A stretch of DNA of 40,755 nucleotides from JAXHUE01 sp034189655 (lineage in GTDB: Bacteria; Chloroflexota; Dehalococcoidia; E44-bin15): positions 1 to 40,755 of the forward strand of contig JAXHUE010000016.1 in NCBI GenBank assembly GCA_034189655.1, in the 5' to 3' direction. Shown here in pieces: positions 22,527-29,283 of the stretch; within the stretch, counting starts at the first letter, position 1, and every line of letters begins with the position of its first letter. The position numbers and the translations under genes are program-made. The notes beneath the pieces are model-generated. The model saw only the letters and a list, made by a program, of their open reading frames with translations, made no database searches and was not told the DNA's origin.

Positions 22527-23519
22527 CTAGTGCAGCATGGCCAGGTACTCGTCGGCGTACTTGCCGTTCCTGGTACCCTCAAACATGTCCCCTGCCTTGA
22601 CTCTCTCCAGTGCCAGGTACTCGCTGGTGGCCATGCCGGCCGCTGCTCCCTGGGCAGCCGACGTGATGATGTGGCGGTCGCAGCCTGTGCTCTCGCCGCA
22701 GGCGAACACGGCAGGCCTGTTGGTCATCATCCGTCCATCGACCTTCACCGCGCCCCCCTCCATCTCGAGCCCCGCCTCACGTGCCAGGTCCGTGTACGGC
22801 TCCGTGCCCACGCATATCACCACCCAGTCGACCGCTCTCTCCTGCTGTTCACCTGTCTTGTTGTTCACCAGCACTGCTGCCTCTACCTTGTCGCTGCCTT
22901 CCAGTTCCTTCACCTCGGTGTTGTACCAGATGTCGACGCCCTCTTTCTGCAGCCTCCCGACCATGGCTGGATACGCCCTCAAGGACTCTCTGCGATGGAC
23001 CAGGATCACCTCACTAGCGGTGCCCTTGGCCAGGAGCGCGCTCTTCGCCGTGGTGTTCCCGCCACCTACTACCAGGACCTTCTTGCCGGCAAACTCCTGG
23101 ACGTCGCGCTTGGCGTAGTAAGAGACGCCCTTCCCGGCAAACTTCTCCTCGCCCGGTATGCCCAGCCTCTGCATCCTGCTCCCTGTTGCCAGGATAATGG
23201 CCTTGGCCTGGTAGTTATTGGCCTCGGTGGTGACAACCAGGTTCTGGACATCGAGGCCTCGCACCTTCTCGTGCCGTATCTCTGCTCCCACGCCAGCGGG
23301 CGGGGGCGAGGTCACCTGCCTCTCCAGGTTGTCTATCAGCGCGCTGCCATCGCCGGGTGGGAAGCCGGGGTAGTTGCTCACCGTGTAGGCGATGGCACAC
23401 TGGCCGCCGACCCAGTTGCCTTCCAGCACCAGCGTGCTCAGGCCGTCGAGCTTGGTGAAGATAGCTGCCGAGAGCCCAGCGGGGCCACCTCCAACTACGA
23501 CCACGTCACGTTCTTCCAT
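22527..23519 (-). CDS. Thioredoxin reductase-like flavoprotein lacking the CxxC
   Basis: The 330-residue protein has the two-domain TrxB fold: FAD motif GGGPAGLSAAI (10-20), GGQCAIAYTVSNYPGF, ATGSRMQRLGIPGE, the NADPH motif GGGNTTA with HRRESLR (175-181), and the C-terminal FAD contact FACGE. At the place of the redox pair (normally SYCATCD) it reads SYYAKRD, so both cysteines are gone (Y135, R138). It cannot be a classical thioredoxin reductase. TrxB-fold ferredoxin:NADP reductases (YumC type) also lack the pair, and a ferredoxin gene lies directly upstream, so electron transfer between NADPH and that ferredoxin is plausible. Two thioredoxin genes precede it in the same operon. Confidence 0.85.
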   Translation of the reverse strand: MEERDVVVVGGGPAGLSAAIFTKLDGLSTLVLEGNWVGGQCAIAYTVSNYPGFPPGDGSALIDNLERQVTSPPPAGVGAEIRHEKVRGLDVQNLVVTTEANNYQAKAIILATGSRMQRLGIPGEEKFAGKGVSYYAKRDVQEFAGKKVLVVGGGNTTAKSALLAKGTASEVILVHRRESLRAYPAMVGRLQKEGVDIWYNTEVKELEGSDKVEAAVLVNNKTGEQQERAVDWVVICVGTEPYTDLAREAGLEMEGGAVKVDGRMMTNRPAVFACGESTGCDRHIITSAAQGAAAGMATSEYLALERVKAGDMFEGTRNGKYADEYLAMLH

Positions 23520-23658
23520 GACCTGCCTCCTTGTTGGTTATGTGCTCAACCGAGCTACTGCGTAAGTGGTCTCCCGGACGATAGGCACGTTGCCTGCCGG
23601 GGGTGCGTGCCCTGGCGCTGTGCGAGACACACAGTCCCCCCACGGTGCCTGTACTGTC

Positions 23659-23868
23659 TCACAGCATGCGGATGGCCTTCATCGGGCACGCACTGGCACA
23701 CTTGGCGCACCCGTGGCACCATCTGACTGGATTGACCTCGGGCGCTTCGTAGGCGCCCTCCGCTGCCAGATACCCGTACTCGCACTCAAGGGCGGCGAGA
23801 CACTCTCCGTGGTCACAGCTCTCGGGGTGGCACCTCTGATAGTCTACGTGAGCCACCTTTTTAGCCAT
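23659..23868 (-). CDS. Small ferredoxin with an RLI-like first cluster motif
   Basis: The 69-residue protein has eight cysteines in two groups. The C-terminal group CHGCAKCASACP (C51, 54, 57, 61) is a standard [4Fe-4S] motif. The N-terminal group (C13, C18, C23, C29; CHPESCDHGEC...) has the wider spacing seen in the Fer4-like domain of RNase L inhibitor/ABCE1 proteins. It probably holds two clusters and is a cytoplasmic electron carrier. ATG 23868 overlaps the stop of the 49-residue gene by one base (TGATG) behind GGAGAAGGAAGG, so translation is coupled. A 139-base gap separates it from the reductase-like gene. Confidence 0.85.
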   Translation of the reverse strand: MAKKVAHVDYQRCHPESCDHGECLAALECEYGYLAAEGAYEAPEVNPVRWCHGCAKCASACPMKAIRML

Positions 23869-24017
23869 CAGCCTTCCTTCTCCGCCTCCCGTGCCCTGGC
23901 GAGCTCTCCCTCCAGCGCCTCCAGCTCCTGGAGCATCGCTGGCGGGATCGAGTGGGGTGGTATGCGGCGCGTGAGCTCCGCTATTCTCTCCTCAAGCTCC
24001 TTCACCCTTTCACCCAC
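23868..24017 (-). CDS. 49-residue helical protein between thioredoxin and ferredoxin genes
   Basis: A short frame not resembling a shadow: from GTG 24017 it encodes two charged, Leu/Glu-rich helices (residues about 3-19 and 28-47) separated by a proline turn IPPHSIPPAML. The composition suggests a small coiled-coil or helical hairpin. It sits 20 bases after the trxA stop and ends as TGATG into the ferredoxin start, which argues that it is translated. Its ribosome-binding site is weak, so a second GTG three codons later is possible. I do not recognise a family; a partner or assembly role for the redox proteins is only a guess. Confidence 0.65.
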   Translation of the reverse strand: MGERVKELEERIAELTRRIPPHSIPPAMLQELEALEGELARAREAEKEG

Positions 24018-24037
24018 TGTCTGTAGCCCGTCCGTAG

Positions 24038-24355
24038 TTACAGTAAGGCCTCGACCTTGGGCCGGATCATGCTCTCAGGGATGGCGCCGAGGCTCTCGTC
24101 CACCTTCTGGCCACCCTGGAAAAACAGCAGCAGGGGTATGCTCATGACCTGGTACTTCGAGGCGGTCTGGGGGTTCTCGTCCACGTTGAGCTTGCAGCAC
24201 TTGAGCTTGCCTTCGAACTCCTCCGAGAACTTCTCAACCAGGGGGCTGATCCTGTGGCACGGTCCGCACCAGGGTGCCCAAAAATCGACTACCACTGGAA
24301 TGTCGGACTTGAGCACCTCGTCTTCAAAAGTGTGGTCGGTGACGTCTCGTACCAT
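24038..24355 (-). CDS. trxA: Thioredoxin
   Basis: A 105-residue classical thioredoxin with the active site WAPWCGPCH (C30, C33), VDFWA before it, NVDENP and the cis-proline loop MSIPLLLFF. It reduces protein disulfides in the cytoplasm. ATG 24355 follows GGAGGTCACA. It is 18 bases after the thioredoxin-like gene and precedes the 49-residue and ferredoxin genes. The reductase homologue in the same operon lacks its CxxC, so the electron donor of this thioredoxin is not obvious from the operon. Confidence 0.95.
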   Translation of the reverse strand: MVRDVTDHTFEDEVLKSDIPVVVDFWAPWCGPCHRISPLVEKFSEEFEGKLKCCKLNVDENPQTASKYQVMSIPLLLFFQGGQKVDESLGAIPESMIRPKVEALL

Positions 24356-24373
24356 TGTGACCTCCTTCGTTTA

Positions 24374-24712
24374 TTATGTAGAGTGCGTGCCCTCTGCCAG
24401 GAACCCATCTATCAGGACTTTGAGCGGCCCTGGGGAGTGAAAGCCCAGCAGCCTGTGCACCGGCTCAGCGTCTCGAAAGATGAGCACGGTGGGCAGAGGA
24501 ACGATGTGGTACCTGGCTGCCAGCTCGGACTCTTTCCCGATGTCTATCTTAACAAACTTCATGCTCCCCTGGTATTCCCTGGCCAGGCTCTCTGTGACCA
24601 GACAGAGGGCGAAGCAGGAGCCGCACGGGGGAGCGGTGAAGCAGGCAAACACCGGGACATCGGCCTCCAATACCTCCGTGTTGAAATCCTGTTCTGTAAC
24701 CTCTACTACCAT
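24374..24712 (-). CDS. Thioredoxin-like protein with CGSC active site
   Basis: The 112-residue protein has the thioredoxin fold with cis-proline loop VPLPTVLIF and a CxxC, but the active site reads APPCGSC (C30, C33) instead of WCGPC: the Trp is lost and a Gly-Ser dipeptide separates the cysteines. Extra cysteines occur at positions 24 and 37. The redox potential and partner are likely to differ from the adjacent classical thioredoxin. ATG 24712 with GGAGGAGGTC upstream is preferred over a GTG one codon earlier. It lies 18 bases before trxA. Confidence 0.88.
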   Translation of the reverse strand: MVVEVTEQDFNTEVLEADVPVFACFTAPPCGSCFALCLVTESLAREYQGSMKFVKIDIGKESELAARYHIVPLPTVLIFRDAEPVHRLLGFHSPGPLKVLIDGFLAEGTHST

Positions 24713-24795
24713 CACGACCTCCTCCGTGCTCCACCTGGGGGGAGTGTGGACTCACGCGTCCTTTTTCCGTACAGGTGGAAACTCACACCCTGCTC

Positions 24796-25080
24796 TCAAG
24801 GGCCGGAAAAGGCCTTGAGGAAGACTTCTGGAACCGAGACCTGCTCCTCCGGCAGGCCTAGCCTTTCCCGGGCCTCATGGTAGTCTGTAGTGCCGAATGA
24901 CGCATCCGCCCCGAAGGCTATGCACAAGCTCTGCTTCAGGGTCTCCAGGGCCGCGTTGAGCTCAGGGTCGTTCCACATGGGGAGTGCCAGCGAGTAAGGG
25001 CCGTATTTAGAGGAGCTTTCCTCTCCCCAGTACTCCCTCAGCCAGTCTGTGCAGAGCCTGTCGATCTGACTCGTTGTCAT
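24796..25080 (-). CDS. Conserved-looking hypothetical protein, 94 residues
   Basis: I do not recognise this protein. It is soluble and acidic, with an aromatic N-terminal segment (CTDWLREYWGEE) and a C-terminal ERLGLPEEQVSVPEVFLKAF. Two cysteines (10 and 53) are far apart and do not form a redox motif. The ATG at 25080 has GGGGGTGGAG upstream, a credible ribosome-binding site, and the codon composition matches the neighbours. It lies between the small zinc-ribbon-like gene (48-base gap) and the thioredoxin-like gene (83-base gap) and is probably expressed with them. Confidence 0.7.
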   Translation of the reverse strand: MTTSQIDRLCTDWLREYWGEESSSKYGPYSLALPMWNDPELNAALETLKQSLCIAFGADASFGTTDYHEARERLGLPEEQVSVPEVFLKAFSGP

Positions 25081-25128
25081 GCTCCACCCCCTTGCAACTG
25101 CATATTTGTGTCAATATCGTTGCATGCT

Positions 25129-25380
25129 TCAGGCCGGAGATAGCAGCTCTCTCAAGGAGTCTTCTGCGAGAGTACGCAGGCCCACCCCGGCGTCGCCTGA
25201 GTCCCTGTATTCTGAAAATGCCGCCTCTGCAAACTTCCGCCTCTCACCGCAGTACCTGCACTCACCCCACCCCCAGCGGTCGATGAGCCAGTGGTGGGCT
25301 CCTGTCGGTGATACCACGCAGCGCCATGACCCGCATGTCTGGTACTCGCTAAAGCTATGGGCCGCTGAAGCCTGTCTCAT
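25129..25380 (-). CDS. Small CxxC protein, possible zinc ribbon, 83 residues
   Basis: From ATG 25380, preceded by GGAGAG, the frame encodes a short protein with one cysteine pair in TCGSWRC and another in CRYCGERRKF, joined by a GAHHWLIDRWGWG stretch. The CxxCG and paired His/Cys suggest a structural zinc site, though the first pair is C-x4-C. The longer frame upstream is low-complexity and not convincing. No known family was recognised. The gene is second in the operon after the Fur-family regulator, so it may belong to a metal or oxidative-stress response. Confidence 0.6.
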   Translation of the reverse strand: MRQASAAHSFSEYQTCGSWRCVVSPTGAHHWLIDRWGWGECRYCGERRKFAEAAFSEYRDSGDAGVGLRTLAEDSLRELLSPA

Positions 25381-25472
25381 CGTCTCTCCGCGCGTTGCTG
25401 CGGCCTCCGGCGCTCCCACCATCCACGGGTGAGGCGCAGGTGCACCCCACTCGCGCTCCCGGGGTGGCGAAA

Positions 25473-25874
25473 TCACTCAGTATTCTGCCTGCCCTTGCAC
25501 CCCCGGCAGTAGCCCTGCAGGTACAGAACGGCCTTGGTAACATCGAAGTCACTGTTACGCTGCACCTCTTCTATGAGCTTGGTGACGGCGGGGCTCTGAA
25601 ACTCGCTCACCCTCCCGCACGACTTGCACACAAGGTGGTAGTGGTCGCTGGCGCTCCTCATCTCGTAGTAGCACCGTGCCTCATCCAGGTGCATCTCGTC
25701 TACCAGCCCCAGCTCCTTGAACAGCCGCAGGTTGCGGTAGACCGTAGCCAGGCTGATGCCCGGGTCTTTCTCAATAGCCCGCCGGTACAGCTCCTTGGCA
25801 TCCATGTGGCCCTCGGAGTGACGGAGTATGTCGAGGAGCAGCCGCCGCTGCGGGGTGACCGGTCTTTCCTTCAT
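25473..25874 (-). CDS. Fur-family metal-dependent regulator (Fur/PerR type)
   Basis: The protein has the Fur winged helix (VTPQRRLLLDILRHSEGHMDAKELY, ISLATVYRNLRLFKELGLV) and dimerisation domain. Metal sites include the HYHLVCKSCG block and a C-terminal CRGC, giving the two CxxC pairs of the structural zinc site. Whether it senses iron (Fur) or peroxide (PerR) cannot be decided; the thioredoxins and ferredoxin downstream fit PerR. I chose ATG 25874 (133 residues). ATG 25904 is possible but would be about six bases from the predicted transcript start and inside the operator. Neither has a clear ribosome-binding site. It is the first gene of the redox operon. Confidence 0.9.
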   Translation of the reverse strand: MKERPVTPQRRLLLDILRHSEGHMDAKELYRRAIEKDPGISLATVYRNLRLFKELGLVDEMHLDEARCYYEMRSASDHYHLVCKSCGRVSEFQSPAVTKLIEEVQRNSDFDVTKAVLYLQGYCRGCKGRQNTE

Positions 25875-25888
25875 ATCGAACTGTTGTT

Positions 25889-25906
25889 TGCGAATGATTC
25901 TCATTC
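25889..25906. promoter_or_regulatory. Fur box at the promoter of the fur-family gene
   Basis: The minus strand reads TGAGAAT-C-ATTCGCA (25889-25903), close to the 7-1-7 Fur consensus TGATAAT-N-ATTATCA. It also contains GAATGA-GAA-TCATTC, a perfect 6-3-6 palindrome (25892-25906). It starts a few bases after the predicted transcription start, so binding would repress the regulator and probably the operon behind it. Confidence 0.85.
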
Positions 25907-25916
25907 TTGCATGCCT

Positions 25917-25945
25917 ATTATAACCGTCTTTTCTTTCGCTGTCAA
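25917..25945 (-). promoter_or_regulatory. Consensus promoter of the redox operon
   Basis: Perfect TTGACA (25940-25945), 17-base spacer and perfect TATAAT (25917-25922) on the minus strand. Such a strong promoter next to a Fur box is typical of a gene held off by a repressor. Confidence 0.9.
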
Positions 25946-26000
25946 GATGTGAAATCCTGGAGTGGCGAGGGGATCGACAGGCGAGGAGTTCTCTACCGAG

Positions 26001-26076
26001 TGGAGCGGGAGACGGGACTCGAACCCGCGACGACCTGCTTGGAAGGCAGGGACTCTTCCAACTGAGCTACTCCCGC
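26001..26076 (-). tRNA. tRNA-Gly (anticodon TCC)
   Basis: A 76-nt cloverleaf on the minus strand: acceptor GCGGGAG/CTCCCGC, anticodon stem around the loop CTTCCAA (anticodon TCC), T arm GCGGG-TTCGAGT-CCCGT, discriminator T and encoded CCA (26001-26003). All features match tRNA-Gly. Confidence 0.96.
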
Positions 26077-26127
26077 ACGCTCTTCGTGAGGGGCCCTTTT
26101 CGCACAGGGCCCCCTGCCCTATTCCGT

Positions 26128-26156
26128 ATGGTATCAGAGGCCCCCCTCATGGTCAA
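26128..26156 (-). promoter_or_regulatory. Promoter of tRNA-Gly
   Basis: TTGACC (26151-26156), 17-base spacer and TACCAT (26128-26133) on the minus strand. The transcribed leader contains a GGGGCCCT/AGGGCCCC hairpin (26090-26113) before the tRNA. Confidence 0.6.
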
Positions 26157-26216
26157 TAGGGGCTTCGTGTGTGAGGCTGGCCTGGCCTTTTCGGTGGATA
26201 TCCCGGTACAGGGGGA

Positions 26217-26246
26217 TTGACAGGTGAGGGGCGTGTGTGGTAGCAT
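26217..26246 (+). promoter_or_regulatory. Promoter of the nitrogen-assimilation cluster
   Basis: Perfect TTGACA (26217-26222), 18-base spacer and TAGCAT (26241-26246). The predicted start is near 26253, inside the palindrome listed next. Confidence 0.75.
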
Positions 26247-26251
26247 AAAGA

Positions 26252-26269
26252 GCGGTAAACGGATACCGC
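26252..26269. promoter_or_regulatory. GGTA-N6-TACC palindrome at the transcription start, candidate NrpR operator
   Basis: GCGGTA-AACGGA-TACCGC is a perfect 6-6-6 inverted repeat centred about 8 bases after the predicted start. Archaeal NrpR operators have the form of a four-base arm, six-base spacer and four-base arm (for example GGAA-N6-TTCC). An NrpR homologue is encoded at the end of this cluster. The link is inference from geometry and context. Confidence 0.6.
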
Positions 26270-26297
26270 ACACCGCATGCCAAACGACGAGGGGGCG

Positions 26298-26774
26298 ATG
26301 AGGGTCTACGTGAGAGAAGAGGCGTGCATGGGCTGCGGCCTGTGCCGGGTCTACTGCCAGACGGAGCACTCCCGCTCAAAGGACGTGATCAAGGCACACA
26401 AGAGGGAGAAGGCCCTGCCCCGCATCCGCGTGGAGAGGAACGAGGAGGTCTCCTTCTCGGTCCAGTGCCGTCACTGCGCAGAGCCGTGGTGTGTCTACTC
26501 CTGCCTCACCGGGGCCATGCACGTGGACGTGGAGAGTGGCGTGGTCGCCGTCGACACCGAGAGGTGCATCGGGTGCTGGACCTGCATACTCTCCTGTCCC
26601 TACGGTGCCCTCACCAGGGACGGCGGCGCCCACGTGGTGGCCAAGTGCGACCTCTGCCCGGGGCGGGAGGTGCCAGCCTGTGTCGCCAACTGCCCCAACG
26701 AGGCGCTGGTGCTGGCCACCGATGACGGAGCGCAGGTGGAAGGGGTAACAGGCCTATCGCCCGCCGCCCGGTAG
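26298..26774 (+). CDS. Four-cluster ferredoxin-type subunit of the glutamate synthase cluster
   Basis: The 158-residue protein has sixteen cysteines in four groups of four: C10/13/16/20, C57/60/65/69, C90/93/96/100 and C117/120/128/132. This is the layout of the DmsB/HycB/CooF ferredoxin-like subunits carrying four [4Fe-4S] clusters. No signal peptide or anchor is seen, so it is cytoplasmic. As the first gene of a split glutamate synthase cluster, it probably passes electrons between the flavoprotein next to it and the FMN subunit. ATG 26298 has GAGGGGGCG upstream; ATG 26277 is less likely. It precedes the flavoprotein by 30 bases. Confidence 0.88.
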   Translation: MRVYVREEACMGCGLCRVYCQTEHSRSKDVIKAHKREKALPRIRVERNEEVSFSVQCRHCAEPWCVYSCLTGAMHVDVESGVVAVDTERCIGCWTCILSCPYGALTRDGGAHVVAKCDLCPGREVPACVANCPNEALVLATDDGAQVEGVTGLSPAAR

Positions 26775-26804
26775 CGGTGGGGCGGGCCATGGTGAGGCAA
26801 GGCA

Positions 26805-28106
26805 ATGAAGACACGCTACCTGATAATAGGAAACTCGGCAGGCGGCATCGGGGCGGCGGAGGCCATCAGGGAGGTGGACGCTTGGGGCCCCATCACCATC
26901 TGCTCCGACGAGCCCTTCCCCGCATACTCCCGGCCCCTCATCTCCAAGTACCTGGCCGGGGAGCGTACCGTGGAGGGGGTGCTGTTCCGCCCCGCCGGTT
27001 TCTATGAGCAGAACGATGTCAGGGCGCTCCTGGGGCGGAGCGTGGTGGCGCTGGGGCTGGATACTCACAGGGCAGAGCTCGACGGCGGCGAGGGCATAGA
27101 GTGGGAGAGGCTCCTCCTGGCAACGGGGGGAGTGCCCATCGTGCCGCGGATGGAGGGGGGAGAGAAGAGGGGCGTCTTCACCTTCATGTCCCTGGGCGAT
27201 GCCCAGGCCGTTTCCGCGTTCCTGGAGGGGGTGCAGAGGGCCGTGGTCATCGGCGGCGGGCTCATCGGGGTGAGCGCTGCCGAGGCCCTGGTGAAGCGCG
27301 GGGTGGAGGTGGCCATCGTCGAGATGAAGGAGCGCGTGCTCAACACCGTCCTCGACGAGCGGGCGTCGGCGCTGGTGGCCGGGGCCCTGGGGAGTGCCGG
27401 GGTGCGCGTGGTCGCCGGGCGCATCGTGTCCCGTGTCGCCGGTGGTGAGTCGGTAGAGGCCGTGGAGCTCGACAGCGGGGAGGTCATCCCCTGCGACATG
27501 GTAGTGGTGGCCATCGGGGTGCTGCCCCGCACCGGGCTCGTCGCCGGCACCGATATAGAGGTGGACCGCGGCATAGTGGTCGACCGGCAAATGGCCACCA
27601 GCCACCCCCATGTATACGCCTGCGGCGACTGCGCCCAGGCATACGACTTCGTCCACGGGACGAACAGGCTCACCCCCCTGTGGCCCACCGCCTACATCGG
27701 GGGGAGGACCGCGGGCTACAACATGGCCGGGGTGGGGGTGGAGTACTGCGGCGGCACCGCCATGAACTCCTTGAGCTACTTCGGGCTCGATATCGCATCG
27801 GCCGGCCTCGCCAGCGCCCCCGACGACGGCTGCCGGGAGCTCTGTACCGAGGGCCAGGGCTGCTACCGCAAGGTGCTGGTGCGTGACGGCAGGGTGGTGG
27901 GCATGGTCTTCGTGGGCGATATCGAGAGGTCGGGCATCGTGCTCAGCCTGATGAGGGAGGGCATCGCCGTGGACGGCTTCGAGGAGGCACTGGTGGCCCC
28001 CGACTTCGGGCTGGCTCACCTGCCGCGCCAGCTCTGGCAGCCCAGGCTCGCCGTGCCGCCGCGGGGGCCGTTCGCCCGCGCTGCCCTGCCCGCCCAGGCG
28101 GGGTGA
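26805..28106 (+). CDS. FAD-dependent NAD(P)H oxidoreductase
   Basis: A 433-residue pyridine nucleotide-disulfide oxidoreductase of the rubredoxin-reductase/NirB N-terminal type: FAD motif IIGNSAGGIGAAEAI, PAYSRPLISKYLAG, LATGG, the NAD(P) motif VVIGGGLIGVSAAEAL, and CGDCAQAYD for the second FAD contact. It lacks the two [4Fe-4S] N-terminal domain of bacterial GltD. It may use NAD(P)H to reduce the neighbouring ferredoxin subunit for glutamate synthesis, or run in reverse; this comes from context. The C-terminal tail after about residue 400 is Pro/Ala-rich and untypical. ATG 26805 has GAGGCAAGG upstream. Confidence 0.85.
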   Translation: MKTRYLIIGNSAGGIGAAEAIREVDAWGPITICSDEPFPAYSRPLISKYLAGERTVEGVLFRPAGFYEQNDVRALLGRSVVALGLDTHRAELDGGEGIEWERLLLATGGVPIVPRMEGGEKRGVFTFMSLGDAQAVSAFLEGVQRAVVIGGGLIGVSAAEALVKRGVEVAIVEMKERVLNTVLDERASALVAGALGSAGVRVVAGRIVSRVAGGESVEAVELDSGEVIPCDMVVVAIGVLPRTGLVAGTDIEVDRGIVVDRQMATSHPHVYACGDCAQAYDFVHGTNRLTPLWPTAYIGGRTAGYNMAGVGVEYCGGTAMNSLSYFGLDIASAGLASAPDDGCRELCTEGQGCYRKVLVRDGRVVGMVFVGDIERSGIVLSLMREGIAVDGFEEALVAPDFGLAHLPRQLWQPRLAVPPRGPFARAALPAQAG

Positions 28107-28147
28107 GGCCTGGCTACAGCGATATCACTATAGATGGAGATGGCCCG

Positions 28148-29269
28148 ATGAGAGACCTGGCACAGATGAACAACCCCTACCGTGACGACAAGGTGATAGA
28201 CGCCTGCTCCATATTCGGGGCCATGGACACCACGGGGAGGCCGTTCTCGGGCCAGGGCGTGGTGCGGGCCATCGCCACCATGCACGACCGCGGCAACGGC
28301 CTGGGGGGCGGCTTCGCCGTGTACGGGCTCTACCCACAGTTCGCCGACCTCTATGCCTTCCACGTCATGTACCAGGGTGGGCAGGGGAAGGCCGAGGTGG
28401 AGGCCTTTCTGGGCAAGAGGTTCCACATCGCCGCTGCCGAGGAGGTGCCCACGCGGCCGACGGCGGCCATCGCGAGCCCGCCCCTGGTGTGGCGCTACTT
28501 CCTCGAGGTTGACCCGCGCAGGTGCAACGGCCAGTCGGCGGACGATTACGTCGTTGAGCGGGTGATGGAGATAAACACCGCCCTCGGCGATGCCTTCGTG
28601 TTCTCCAGCGGCAAGGACATGGCGGTGTTCAAGGGGGTAGGCTACCCCGAGGAGATAGCGGAGTACTTCTGCTTAGAGCAGTACCAGGGCTACCTGTGGA
28701 CCGCTCACGGCCGTTTCCCCACCAACACCCGTGGCTGGTGGGGTGGGGCGCACCCCTTCAACATACTGGACTGGACGGTGGTGCACAACGGTGAGATATC
28801 GTCCTACGGCATAAACCGGCGCTACCTGGAGCAGTTCGACTACCACTGCACCATGCACACCGACACCGAGGTGGTGGCCTATGCCATCGACCTGCTGATG
28901 CGGAGGCACGGGCTGCCCATAGAGATAGTGGCCAGGATACTGGCGCCGCCGTTCTGGGACCACATCGAGCGGCGCCCGCCCCAGGAGCGAGAGCTCCTGC
29001 GGGCACTGCGCCAGGTATACGGCTCGCTGCTCCTGAACGGGCCCTTCACCGTGATCATTGCCCACCACGGGGAGATGATCGGCTTAACCGACAGGGTGCG
29101 GCTGCGCCCCCTCACCGTGGGCGAGCGGGGCTCCATGCTGTACCTCTCGTCGGAGGAGTCTGCCATCCGCCTGATATGCCCCGACCTGGAGCGGGCGTGG
29201 ATACCCATGGGTGGCGAGCCCGTAGTGGGCAGGCTGCGTGTGCCCGCTGCGGAGAGGGCCGTGGTCTAG
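28148..29269 (+). CDS. Glutamate synthase glutamine amidotransferase subunit (split GltB domain 1)
   Basis: This 373-residue protein is the class II (Ntn) glutamine amidotransferase that releases ammonia from glutamine for glutamate synthase. The nucleophile is probably Cys20 in DACSIFGAM, after a 19-residue propeptide that must be removed, as in GltB. Other blocks are the RGNGLGGG-like oxyanion region, GRFPTNTRGWWGGAHPF and NGEISSYGINRR, then HTDTEV. ATG 28148 with GGAG eight bases upstream is preferred; a GTG at 28103 would overlap the flavoprotein stop as GTGA. In bacteria this domain is normally fused in one 1500-residue GltB; the separate form is the archaeal type. Confidence 0.92.
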   Translation: MRDLAQMNNPYRDDKVIDACSIFGAMDTTGRPFSGQGVVRAIATMHDRGNGLGGGFAVYGLYPQFADLYAFHVMYQGGQGKAEVEAFLGKRFHIAAAEEVPTRPTAAIASPPLVWRYFLEVDPRRCNGQSADDYVVERVMEINTALGDAFVFSSGKDMAVFKGVGYPEEIAEYFCLEQYQGYLWTAHGRFPTNTRGWWGGAHPFNILDWTVVHNGEISSYGINRRYLEQFDYHCTMHTDTEVVAYAIDLLMRRHGLPIEIVARILAPPFWDHIERRPPQERELLRALRQVYGSLLLNGPFTVIIAHHGEMIGLTDRVRLRPLTVGERGSMLYLSSEESAIRLICPDLERAWIPMGGEPVVGRLRVPAAERAVV

Positions 29270-29283
29270 AGGGGGGAGCCAGG

